Translations under genes and position numbers: made by a program | The notes under the pieces: generated by a model | What the model saw: the letters and a program-made list of their open reading frames with translations, nothing else | What the model was told of the DNA's origin: nothing | The model's database searches: none | From: Burkholderiaceae bacterium | Lineage (GTDB): Bacteria; Pseudomonadota; Gammaproteobacteria; Burkholderiales; Burkholderiaceae_C | Reading direction: 5' to 3' | Assembly: GCA_018780645.1 (NCBI GenBank) | Contig: JADMJJ010000005.1 | Location: 306,024-370,023, forward strand | DNA: 64,000 nt | In this document: piece by piece, positions 56,794 to 64,000 of the stretch | How positions within the stretch are numbered: position 1 is the stretch's first letter | Layout of the letters: each line of letters opens with the position of its first letter

Positions 56794-58052
56794 GCAACTT
56801 CTACGACGCCCTGGAATCGCGCGACCCGGCGCTGCGCGAACGCGAGTTGATGGCGGCACTGCCGCTGCAGATCGCCCGTGCTCAGGACCTGACCCCGGCA
56901 TTTGCCGAATTGCTGACTGGTGTCGAACCCGAGAGCATTGTCAGCCGCAGCCGACTCGCCGCGCTGCCGGTGACGCGCAAGCACGAGCTGCTGGAACGTC
57001 AGAAGGCCCGGCGCACGCACGATGTGTTCGGCGGCTTCTCCGCCATCGGCTGGACCGGCCAGGTGCGCAGCAGCGGCGCCCAGCGCGTGTTCCAGTCGCC
57101 GGGGACTATCTACGAGCCCGAGGGGCAAGGCCGTGATTACTGGCGCTCGGCACGGGCGCTGTATGCGGCCGGCTTTCGCCACGGCGATCTGGTGCACAAC
57201 AGCTTCAGCTACCACCTGACGCCGGCCGGCGCGATGATGGAAAGCGGCGCGCACGCGATTGGCTGCAGCGTCTTCCCGGGCGGCGTCGGCAACACCGAGC
57301 TGCAGCTGCAGGCGATCAGTGAGCTGCGCCCGCATGGCTATGTGGGCACGCCCAGTTTTCTGAAGATTTTGCTCGACAAGGCGCTAGAGGCCGGCACCGC
57401 CCTGCCCTCGCTGCGCAAGGCCCTGGTCAGCGGCGAGGCCTTCCCGCCCTCGCTGCGTGACTGGTTGCGCGAGCGCGGGGTCGAGGGCTATCAGTGCTAC
57501 GCCACGGCCGATCTGGGCCTGATCGCCTACGAGACCCCGGCCCGCGAAGGTCTGGTGCTGGACGAGGGCGTGATCGTCGAGATCGTGCGCCCGGGCACTG
57601 GCGACCCGGTGGCCGAGGGCGAGGTCGGCGAGCTGGTCGTCACCACCCTGAACCCCGACTACCCGCTGATCCGATTCGGCACCGGTGACCTCAGCGCCCT
57701 GCTGCCCGGCCACTGCCCCACGGGCCGCAGCAACGCGCGCATCAAAGGCTGGATGGGCCGCGCCGACCAAAGCGCCAAGGTACGCGGCATGTTCGTGCAC
57801 GCCGGCCAGGTGGCCGGGATCACGCGCCGGTTCCCCGAGCTGGGCAAGGCGCGGCTGGTGGTCAGTGGCGAGATGGCCAATGACCAGATGCAGCTGCGGC
57901 TGGAGATCGCCAGCGCCCCCGAAGGCCTGGCCGAGCAGGTGGCTCAGGCGATGCGCGACATCACCAAGCTGCGCGGCGAGGTGGTCTTCGTCGCCCCCGG
58001 TAGCCTGCCCAATGACGGCAAGGTAATCGAGGACGCGCGCAAGTACGACTGA
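56790..58052 (+). CDS. PaaK-like adenylate-forming enzyme with altered P-loop
   Basis: The 420-residue protein resembles phenylacetate-CoA ligase. It has PGGVGNTELQLQAISELRPHGYVGTPSFL, split here as the FPGGVGNTE and YVGTPSFL blocks, then SGEAFPPSLR, IRFGTGDLSAL, a hinge GRADQSAKVRGMFV and a C-terminal GKVIEDARK. At the usual P-loop place (residues 103-111) the sequence is SPGTIYEPE instead of the Ser/Thr/Gly-rich SSGTTGKP, and the aromatic motif is YATADLG. It overlaps the 98-residue gene and ends the operon. It may be a diverged ligase, or one that has lost adenylation activity. Confidence 0.85.
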   Translation: MSNFYDALESRDPALRERELMAALPLQIARAQDLTPAFAELLTGVEPESIVSRSRLAALPVTRKHELLERQKARRTHDVFGGFSAIGWTGQVRSSGAQRVFQSPGTIYEPEGQGRDYWRSARALYAAGFRHGDLVHNSFSYHLTPAGAMMESGAHAIGCSVFPGGVGNTELQLQAISELRPHGYVGTPSFLKILLDKALEAGTALPSLRKALVSGEAFPPSLRDWLRERGVEGYQCYATADLGLIAYETPAREGLVLDEGVIVEIVRPGTGDPVAEGEVGELVVTTLNPDYPLIRFGTGDLSALLPGHCPTGRSNARIKGWMGRADQSAKVRGMFVHAGQVAGITRRFPELGKARLVVSGEMANDQMQLRLEIASAPEGLAEQVAQAMRDITKLRGEVVFVAPGSLPNDGKVIEDARKYD

Positions 58053-58159
58053 AGTAAGAGCTTTCCCTGAGCTTGTCGAGCTTACGTAGTTCCCGCAGGG
58101 CGCGGCCGCTGCCTCAGCCCTAATATTTGGCACCCCCAGCTATTTCCTTGAGGACAGCG

Positions 58160-59134
58160 ATGAAGAAACTTCTATTGACCGGTGTTGCCGCCAGCCTGTG
58201 CGCCGGAGCCGCCCTTGCCGAGTACCCCGAGAAGGCCATCACCATCGTCGTGCCCTTCGCCGCCGGTGGGCCGACCGACAAGGTCGCCCGGGACCTGGCC
58301 GAGGTGATGCGCAAATCGCTGGGCAACCAGACCATACTGATCGACAACGTCGGCGGTGCCGGCGGTACGCTAGGCGCCACCAAGGTGGCCAAGGCCGCCC
58401 CCGATGGATACACCCTCTTGCTGCACCATATCGGCATGTCCACCGCTCCGGCCCTGTACCGCAATATGCAGTACAAGACGCTGGAGGATTTCGAGTACCT
58501 GGGTCTGGTCGTCGATGTGCCCATGACCCTGATCGGCAAGCCCAGCCTGCCGGCCAACAATTACGCCGAGCTCGCCAAGTGGATTGATGCGAACCGCGGC
58601 AAGATCAATCTGGCCAACGCCGGTCTGGGTTCGGCCTCGCATCTGTGCGGCCTGCTGTACCAGAGCACTGTCAAGGTGGACATGGTGACCGTGCCCTACA
58701 AGGGCACCGCCCCGGCCATGACCGACCTGCTGGGCGGCCAGGTCGATCTGATGTGCGACCAGACCACCAACACCACCTCGCAGATCGAGGCGGGCAAGGT
58801 CAAGGCCTTTGCCGTGACCAGCAGCAAGCGCCTGAGCGGCGCTGCGCTGTCCAAGCTGCCTACGCTCGATGAGGCGGGCCTGAAGGGCTTCCAGGTCGGC
58901 ATCTGGCACGGCGTGTACGCGCCGAAGAACACGCCCAAGGCCGTGACGGACAAAATCAATGCCGCCATGAAGGCCGCGCTGAAGGACCCTGAGTTCATGA
59001 AGCGCCAGGAAGCGCTGGGCTCGGTGATCATCAGCGATGCACGCCTGAACGGCGCCGAGCACAAGAAGTTCGTTGAGTCGGAGATCAACCGCTGGGGTCC
59101 GGTGATCAAGGCGGCAGGGCAATACGCCGATTGA
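58160..59134 (+). CDS. Tripartite tricarboxylate transporter binding protein (Bug/TctC family)
   Basis: The 324-residue periplasmic protein (start ATG 58160, GAGGA upstream) has signal peptide MKKLLLTGVAASLCAGAALA and the Bug-family blocks YPEKAITIVVPFAAGGPTDKVAR, VGGAGGTLGATKVAKAAPDGYT and VPYKGTAPAMTDLLGGQVD. These bind carboxylates such as dicarboxylates, nicotinate or aromatic acids. No TctA/TctB genes are adjacent, as is common for the expanded Bug family in Burkholderiales. It lies 107 nt after the PaaK-like gene and ends at a strong terminator. Confidence 0.92.
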   Translation: MKKLLLTGVAASLCAGAALAEYPEKAITIVVPFAAGGPTDKVARDLAEVMRKSLGNQTILIDNVGGAGGTLGATKVAKAAPDGYTLLLHHIGMSTAPALYRNMQYKTLEDFEYLGLVVDVPMTLIGKPSLPANNYAELAKWIDANRGKINLANAGLGSASHLCGLLYQSTVKVDMVTVPYKGTAPAMTDLLGGQVDLMCDQTTNTTSQIEAGKVKAFAVTSSKRLSGAALSKLPTLDEAGLKGFQVGIWHGVYAPKNTPKAVTDKINAAMKAALKDPEFMKRQEALGSVIISDARLNGAEHKKFVESEINRWGPVIKAAGQYAD

Positions 59135-59152
59135 TCGAGCCAACTTGGCAGC

Positions 59153-59183
59153 AAAAAGCCCATCGGCAGCGATGGGCTTTTTT
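59153..59183. terminator. Bidirectional terminator between the Bug gene and dtd
   Basis: A 13-bp stem AAAAAGCCCATCG/CGATGGGCTTTTT (59153-59165 with 59170-59182, loop GCAG) has A-runs on the left and T6 on the right, serving the plus-strand Bug gene and the minus-strand tyrS-dtd transcript. Confidence 0.92.
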
Positions 59184-59209
59184 CATGCCTGCAGGCAAAG
59201 CCCAGGTCG

Positions 59210-59647
59210 TCACATACGGAGCGGTATCGTCACCGGCCCGTCATTTTGCAGGAACACCTGCATATCGGCACCGAACGCGCCAGTGGCCACCAGCGGATAG
59301 CGCTCACGCGCCAGCTTCACCACCGTGTCATACAGCCGCCGCCCCTGCTCGGGCCCCGCCGCCGCACTGAAGCCGGGCCGGTTGCCGCTGGAGGTGTCGG
59401 CCGCCAGGGTGAATTGCGAGACGATCAAGAGGCCGCCGCCGACATCCTGCACGCTCAGATTCATCTTGCCGGCGGCATCGCTGAAGATGCGCAGCTTCAG
59501 CAGCTTCGTGATCAGCTTGTCGGCCTGCTGCTCGGTGTCGGCCGGTTCGGCGCAGACCAGGACCAGAAGGCCTTGATCGATCGCACCGATCACCTGGCCG
59601 GCGACTTCCACGCGCGCCTGCCTGACGCGTTGCAGGACGGCGATCAA
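59210..59647 (-). CDS. dtd: D-aminoacyl-tRNA deacylase
   Basis: Dtd removes D-amino acids (and glycine mischarged on tRNA-Ala) from tRNA. The 145-residue protein has the active-site SQFTL (about 77-81) and the cross-subunit NDGPVT motif near its C-terminus, in the standard 145-residue length. It lies 10 nt downstream of tyrS on the same strand, a sensible pair because tyrosyl-tRNA synthetase is the main source of D-Tyr-tRNA. Confidence 0.96.
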   Translation of the reverse strand: MIAVLQRVRQARVEVAGQVIGAIDQGLLVLVCAEPADTEQQADKLITKLLKLRIFSDAAGKMNLSVQDVGGGLLIVSQFTLAADTSSGNRPGFSAAAGPEQGRRLYDTVVKLARERYPLVATGAFGADMQVFLQNDGPVTIPLRM

Positions 59648-59657
59648 GGCGCCCGCC

Positions 59658-60929
59658 TCAGCTGAGGGTGACGCGCGCGAACTTGCGCTTGCCGACCTGC
59701 AGCACGACGGTGCCTGCTTCGACCTTCAGCCCCTTGTCGCTGACCGCAGCGCCGTCGATCTTCACACCGCCCTGCTCGATCATGCGCATCGCCTCGCTGC
59801 TGGACGGCACCAGACCGGCCGCCTTCAGCAGCGCGGCGATGCCCAGCGGCGCGCCATTCAGCGCCAGCTCGGGGATGTCATCCGGGATGCCACCCTTGGC
59901 GCGGTTGTTGAAATCGGCCTCGGCCTCCTCGGCCGCGTGGGCCGAATGAAAGCGCGCGGTGATTTCCTTGGCCAGCAGCACCTTGATGTCCTTGGGGTTG
60001 CGGCCCTGCTCGATCTCGCGCCGGAAGCCGGCAATCTCGGCCTCGGCACGGAAGCTCAGCAGATTGAAGTACTTCCACATCAGGGTGTCGCTGATCGACA
60101 GCACCTTGGCGAACATCTCGTTCGGCGCCTCGGTGATGGCGATGTAGTTGCCCTTGCTCTTGGACATCTTCTCGATGCCGTCCAGGCCCTCCAGCAGCGG
60201 CATGGTCAGGATGCATTGCGCCTCCTGGCCGTACTCCTGCTGCAGATGGCGGCCCATCAGCAGATTGAACTTCTGGTCGGTGCCGCCCAGCTCCAGGTCC
60301 GACCTCAGTGCCACCGAGTCATAGCCCTGCATCAGCGGGTAGAGGAATTCGTGCACCGAGATTGGCGTGCCGGCCTTGAAGCGGTCATGGAAGTCGTTGC
60401 GCTCCATCATCCGCGCCACCGTGTACTTGGCGGCCAGCGCGATCATGCCGCGGGCGCCCAGGGCGTCGCTCCACTCCGAGTTGTAGCGGATCTCGGTCTT
60501 TTCCGGGTCCAGCACCAGGCTGGCCTGGGCGTAGTAGGTCTCGGCGTTGAGCTTGATCTGCTCGGCCGTCAACGGCGGCCGGGTGCTGTTGCGGCCCGAG
60601 GGGTCGCCGATCAGGCTGGTGAAGTCGCCGACCAGAAAGATCACCGTATGGCCCAGGTTCTGCAGCTGACGCATCTTGTTCAGCACCACCGTGTGACCCA
60701 CATGCAGATCGGGCGCCGTCGGATCCAGGCCCAGCTTGATGCGCAGCGGCGTGCCGGTGGCCTCGGAGCGGGCCAACTTCGCCGTCCAGTCGGCTTCTGG
60801 CAGCAATTCATCGCAACCGCGCCTGGAAATGGCCAGGGCCTCCAGCACCTTGTCCGTCACCGGATAGCGCGCAGCACCGGTCGCGGCTGGGTCGGGGGCG
60901 TTTGCTACGGGTGCTTGAAAGTCGGACAT
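59658..60929 (-). CDS. tyrS: Tyrosyl-tRNA synthetase
   Basis: The 423-residue class I synthetase from the ATG at 60929 ([12 protein letters not shown]) has the HIGH-type HVGH in [18 protein letters not shown], the KMSKS motif KMSKSKGN and a C-terminal S4-like tRNA-binding domain ([16 protein letters not shown]). It belongs to the TyrZ-like group by its HVGH and IGDPSGR. The frame remains open about 300 codons upstream, antisense to the M23 peptidase gene, but that part is spurious. Confidence 0.96.
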   Translation of the reverse strand: MSDFQAPVANAPDPAATGAARYPVTDKVLEALAISRRGCDELLPEADWTAKLARSEATGTPLRIKLGLDPTAPDLHVGHTVVLNKMRQLQNLGHTVIFLVGDFTSLIGDPSGRNSTRPPLTAEQIKLNAETYYAQASLVLDPEKTEIRYNSEWSDALGARGMIALAAKYTVARMMERNDFHDRFKAGTPISVHEFLYPLMQGYDSVALRSDLELGGTDQKFNLLMGRHLQQEYGQEAQCILTMPLLEGLDGIEKMSKSKGNYIAITEAPNEMFAKVLSISDTLMWKYFNLLSFRAEAEIAGFRREIEQGRNPKDIKVLLAKEITARFHSAHAAEEAEADFNNRAKGGIPDDIPELALNGAPLGIAALLKAAGLVPSSSEAMRMIEQGGVKIDGAAVSDKGLKVEAGTVVLQVGKRKFARVTLS

Positions 60930-61149
60930 GGCGGTCGTTTTAGGCGTTTCGGGGTTATTCGGGATTTGACGAAGGGGGTGGCTGGGTATACTGCGCCCTC
61001 GGCCCAGAAATGTGGGATTGACTGTGCGGTTTCGCACAGGCAACCGGCAGCCGGATTCTAGTGGACGCCTCAGGCGTTTGTTGCCAACCAGGTGAGACCC
61101 AGTCAGTACGGGGCGAACCAGAACAGAGCCCTTGCGGCACCCGCCCATA

Positions 61150-62532
61150 GTGACTGACTGGATCCAGGAACTGAAACTCGCGCTGCATCGCACCGAGACC
61201 TTCGCCGCCAAGCACCCCCGCGCCCTCACCGGCACCGTCGTGGGCCTGCTCAGCGGCTTTGCCGTCACCGCCTTCGGTATTGCGCCCTTGTCGCCCGATG
61301 CAGCCGACCTGCCGCGCCAGGTGATCACCGAATCGGTGGTCAACATCGATCTGGAAGCCCAGCTGGCAGCCCTGGCCGCCCATGAGCTGGACCTGACCCG
61401 CAATGACCTGACCCGCGGCAGCGACACGGCCGACAGCCTGCTGCGCCGCCTGGGTGCCTTCGACCCGCAAGCCGCCGCGTTTCTGCGCACCGACGCTCTG
61501 GGCAAACGCATCCTGCAGGGTCGGCCGGGTAAGCGAGTGCAGGTGCTGGCCGACGCCTCCGGCCGCGTCGAGTCGCTGATCGTGCGCTTCCCCGCCGAAC
61601 GCGCCGAGCAGGCCAACACCCATTTCAGCCGCCTCACCGTAAAGCGCGTTGAGCAGGGCTTCAGCTCGCAGCTGGAAGCCGTGCCGCTGCGCACCCAGGT
61701 CAAGCTGGGTAGCGGCAGCGTGCGCTCCTCGCTGTTCGCCGCCACCGACGAGGCCGGCATTCCCGACGCCATTGCCACGCAGATGGCCGATATGCTGTCG
61801 GGCGACATCGACTTCCACCGCGATCTGCGCAAGGGCGACCGCTTCTCTGTGGTCTACGAAACCCTGACCGCCGACGGCGAGCCCATCACCTGGGACGGCT
61901 CGGCAGGCCGAGTTCTCGCCGCCGAGTTCGTCAACAACGGCCGTGCCTACTCGGCCGTCTGGTTCAAGGACGGCGCCAGCGGCAAGGGCAGCTTCTACAG
62001 CTTTGACGGCCAGAACAAGCGCCGCGCCTTCCTGTCCAGCCCGATGGAATTCTCGCGCGTGACCTCAGGGTTCGCGATGCGCTTCCACCCGATTCTGCAG
62101 AAGTGGCGTGCCCATCTGGGCACCGACTTCGGCGCGCCAACCGGCACCCCGGTGCGCACCGTCGGCGACGGCGCGGTCGAGTTTGCCGGCTGGCAGAACG
62201 GTTTCGGCAATGTGGTGCACATTCGCCATGCCGGCGATCGCACCACCGTCTATGCCCACCTGAGCCGCATCGACGTCAAGAAAGGCCAACGGGTCGAGCA
62301 AGGGCAGCGCGTCGGCGCCGTCGGCGCCACCGGCTGGGCGACCGGCCCCCATCTGCACTTCGAATTCCGCGTCAATGGCCGGCACCAGGACCCGCGCCTG
62401 ATCGCCAAGGCTTCGGAAAGCATTCCGCTGCCCGCCACCGCCCGCGCCCAGTTCGGCGAACTGGTGGCCAGCATCAAGACCCAGCTGACCGTGGCTGAGT
62501 CCATAGGCACGGGCGTCAGCGGCGCCGACTGA
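61150..62532 (+). CDS. M23 family metallopeptidase (peptidoglycan hydrolase, MepM-like)
   Basis: The protein has an N-terminal membrane anchor ([21 protein letters not shown], about residues 27-47 from this start), an OapA/LysM-like middle domain, and a C-terminal M23 domain. The zinc ligands appear in [17 protein letters not shown] (HxxxD) and GPHLHFEFR (HxH). It would cleave peptidoglycan crosslinks in the periplasm. Start is uncertain: GTG 61150 (MTDWIQELK) or TTG 61132; neither has a strong Shine-Dalgarno sequence. About 460 residues. It is followed by anmK after 25 nt, linking wall cleavage with recycling. Confidence 0.92.
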   Translation: MTDWIQELKLALHRTETFAAKHPRALTGTVVGLLSGFAVTAFGIAPLSPDAADLPRQVITESVVNIDLEAQLAALAAHELDLTRNDLTRGSDTADSLLRRLGAFDPQAAAFLRTDALGKRILQGRPGKRVQVLADASGRVESLIVRFPAERAEQANTHFSRLTVKRVEQGFSSQLEAVPLRTQVKLGSGSVRSSLFAATDEAGIPDAIATQMADMLSGDIDFHRDLRKGDRFSVVYETLTADGEPITWDGSAGRVLAAEFVNNGRAYSAVWFKDGASGKGSFYSFDGQNKRRAFLSSPMEFSRVTSGFAMRFHPILQKWRAHLGTDFGAPTGTPVRTVGDGAVEFAGWQNGFGNVVHIRHAGDRTTVYAHLSRIDVKKGQRVEQGQRVGAVGATGWATGPHLHFEFRVNGRHQDPRLIAKASESIPLPATARAQFGELVASIKTQLTVAESIGTGVSGAD

Positions 62533-62557
62533 GCCCGCCGGCCACCCCGGCACTCCC

Positions 62558-63673
62558 ATGGACGAGCACTTCATCGGACTGATGTCCGGCACCTCGATGG
62601 ACGGGGTGGACGGGGTGCTCGCCTCGTTTGACGGCCCGATTCAGGTGCTGGCGCATTGCCACCAGCCCTTTGACGACGACCTCCGCGGCGAGCTCTTGGC
62701 GCTGAACAGCCCCGGACCCAGCGAGTTGCATCGCGCCGCGCTGGCCGCCAACGCGATCGCCCGCGCCTATGCGGCGGTGACGTTCGAATTGCTGCAACTC
62801 GCGCAATTGAACCCCACGCTGATCACAGCGATCGGCGCCCACGGCCAGACGGTGCGTCACCAACCCGGGGTCGTCGATGGCGTCGGCTACACCACGCAAC
62901 TGCTCAACGGCAGCCTGCTCGCCGAACTCGGCGGCATTGATGTCATTTGCGACCTGCGCAGCCGCGATCTGGCGGCCGGTGGTCAGGGAGCGCCGTTGGT
63001 ACCAGCCTTCCATCGAGCGTTGTTCGGCCGCCCAGACAAGTCGGTGGCAGTACTGAACGTCGGCGGCATCAGCAATATCAGCCTGCTCGCTAGCGACGGC
63101 AGCACCAGCGGTTTCGACACCGGCCCGGGTAACTGCCTTATGGATCTGTGGGCGCTACGCCACCTCGGTCGGGCCTATGACGCCGGCGGCGCCTGGGCCG
63201 CCACCGGCCAGGTCCTGCCCGAGCTGCTGGCCGCGCTGCTGACCGAACCCTTCTTCGCCAGCCCGCCGCCGCGCAGCACCGGGCGCGATCTGTTCAATGC
63301 CGCCTGGCTGGACGCCCATCTGGCCCACCACGCGACCGGCGCCTCACCACAGGACGTGCAGGCCACCCTGCTGGAGCTCAGCGCCGCCTGCGTCAGCCAG
63401 GCATTGCAGGCCTACGCCTCGGAAGCCACCGAGCTGCTGGTCTGCGGCGGCGGCGTCTTCAACAGCGCGCTGATGGACCGCCTGGAAGCCAGGCTGCCGA
63501 AGCTACAGGTGCTGAGCACCGATCAGCGCGGCCTGCCAGCCATGCAGGTCGAGGCCGCGGCCTTTGCCTGGCTGGCCCGGCAGTTCACGCTTCGTGCTCC
63601 CGGAAACCTGCCGCAGGTCACCGGCGCCGCAGGCCCCCGGGTGCTGGGCGCCCTCTACCCCGCCGGCCAATAG
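62558..63673 (+). CDS. anmK: Anhydro-N-acetylmuramic acid kinase
   Basis: AnmK converts anhydroMurNAc from wall turnover into MurNAc-6-phosphate. The 371-residue protein has the ATP-binding start IGLMSGTSMDGVDGVL (6-21), AIGAHGQTVRH, VLNVGGISNISLL and the catalytic region DTGPGNCLMDLW; GGGVFNSALMDRL is in the C-terminal lobe. It is a hexokinase/HSP70-fold sugar kinase of normal length, adjacent to the M23 peptidase gene, the usual order in Burkholderiales. Confidence 0.96.
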   Translation: MDEHFIGLMSGTSMDGVDGVLASFDGPIQVLAHCHQPFDDDLRGELLALNSPGPSELHRAALAANAIARAYAAVTFELLQLAQLNPTLITAIGAHGQTVRHQPGVVDGVGYTTQLLNGSLLAELGGIDVICDLRSRDLAAGGQGAPLVPAFHRALFGRPDKSVAVLNVGGISNISLLASDGSTSGFDTGPGNCLMDLWALRHLGRAYDAGGAWAATGQVLPELLAALLTEPFFASPPPRSTGRDLFNAAWLDAHLAHHATGASPQDVQATLLELSAACVSQALQAYASEATELLVCGGGVFNSALMDRLEARLPKLQVLSTDQRGLPAMQVEAAAFAWLARQFTLRAPGNLPQVTGAAGPRVLGALYPAGQ

Positions 63674-63698
63674 AAAAAGCCGCCCGGAGGCGGCTCTT
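63674..63698. terminator. Terminator between anmK and erpA
   Basis: Stem AGCCGCC/GGCGGCT (63678-63684 with 63689-63695, loop CGGA) is preceded by A5, giving a T-run on the minus strand for erpA. It directly follows the anmK stop and may also slow transcription on the plus strand. It is nearly identical to the stem at 27796-27820. Confidence 0.85.
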
Positions 63699-63716
63699 GC
63701 GCGATGTAAAGGCAGT

Positions 63717-64000
63717 TCAGACCGAGAAGCTGGAACCGCAGCCACAGCTGGTGGTCGCGTTCGGGTTCTTGATCACGAACTGAGCGCCTTGCAGATCATC
63801 CTTGTAGTCGATCTCGGCACCGGTCAGATATTGCAGGCTCATCGCGTCGATCAACAGCGTGACGCCATTCTTGTGCATCTGCGTGTCGTCTTCGTTGACG
63901 ACTTCGTCAAACTGGAAGCCGTACTGGAAGCCCGAGCAACCCCCCCCCTGCACGAACACGCGCAGCTTCAGGTCCGGATTGCCCTCTTCGGCCACCAGGT
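63717..64000 (-). CDS. erpA: Iron-sulfur cluster insertion protein ErpA (5' end outside window)
   Basis: This A-type carrier delivers iron-sulfur clusters to target enzymes such as those of isoprenoid synthesis. The visible part begins [28 protein letters not shown] and ends [12 protein letters not shown]; the three cluster cysteines (GGGCSG and CGC near the end) are intact. Roughly the first 25 residues lie beyond position 64000. ErpA rather than IscA is supported by the [11 protein letters not shown] wording and by adjacency to anmK. Confidence 0.94.
   Translation of the reverse strand, partial: LVAEEGNPDLKLRVFVQGGGCSGFQYGFQFDEVVNEDDTQMHKNGVTLLIDAMSLQYLTGAEIDYKDDLQGAQFVIKNPNATTSCGCGSSFSV

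Noticed and set aside
58064..58090. CCCTGAGCTTGTCGAGC, which resembles a repeat common in proteobacterial intergenic DNA
   Set aside because: Only one incomplete copy was seen here and the inverted partner is weak (GTAAG/CTTAC), so a repeat call is not supported from this window.
59658..61832. tyrS read as a 724-residue protein
   Set aside because: The first 300 codons are antisense to the M23 peptidase gene and lack any family similarity; the normal TyrS start is the ATG at 60929.

Overview
The window is ordinary high-GC chromosomal DNA from a Gram-negative betaproteobacterium, most likely order Burkholderiales near the Roseateles/Rubrivivax/Leptothrix group. The evidence is gene order: gltBD, the pilMNOPQ-aroK-aroB-dgt cluster, the erpA-anmK-M23 peptidase-tyrS-dtd cluster, general porins ending in phenylalanine, and a tripartite-tricarboxylate (Bug) binding protein. 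The genus is inferred from gene content and order only; no rRNA gene is present. No tRNA, rRNA, CRISPR array, prophage or classical insertion sequence was seen.

Layout: 1-6.9 kb holds the start of a type IV pilin gene and the glutamate synthase operon gltB-gltD. A REP-associated transposase with REP-like palindromes follows at about 7 kb. From 7.8 to 18.2 kb, on the minus strand, lies pilM-N-O-P-Q, a large Ig-like lipoprotein gene, aroK, aroB and dgt. From 18.4 to 21.4 kb come penicillin-binding protein 1A, frataxin and an LptM-like lipoprotein. From 21.4 to 25.4 kb is a dipeptide/oligopeptide-type ABC transporter with no binding protein beside it. From 25.7 to 28.9 kb are a DUF3047 lipoprotein and two porins. 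From 29.1 to 33.3 kb are coq7, an OsmC protein, a strong candidate small RNA, ilvA and a divergent CobT homologue.

From 33.3 to 44.9 kb is a nearly complete type II secretion locus: gspC is divergent from gspG-H-I-J-K-L-M-N-D-E-F, and a palindrome-rich element separates gspE from gspF. From 44.9 to 48.4 kb are small accessory genes and a 5'-nucleotidase. From 48.4 to 58.1 kb a Crp/Fnr-type regulator is divergent from an operon encoding an acyl-CoA ligase, a complete branched-chain-amino-acid-type ABC transporter, a 98-residue protein of unknown function and a PaaK-like protein. I read this as an uptake-and-CoA-activation module for an unidentified carboxylic acid. A Bug-type binding protein follows, then dtd, tyrS, an M23 peptidase, anmK and the truncated erpA at the right edge.

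The points most worth a second look are the predicted 90-nt small RNA carrying a CUCCUCC anti-Shine-Dalgarno-like stretch upstream of ilvA; the two-ligase ABC operon with a CRP-spaced operator candidate; the CobT homologue that has lost both catalytic glutamates; the palindromic insertion between gspE and gspF; and a hairpin repeat found both after ilvA and inside the ABC operon.
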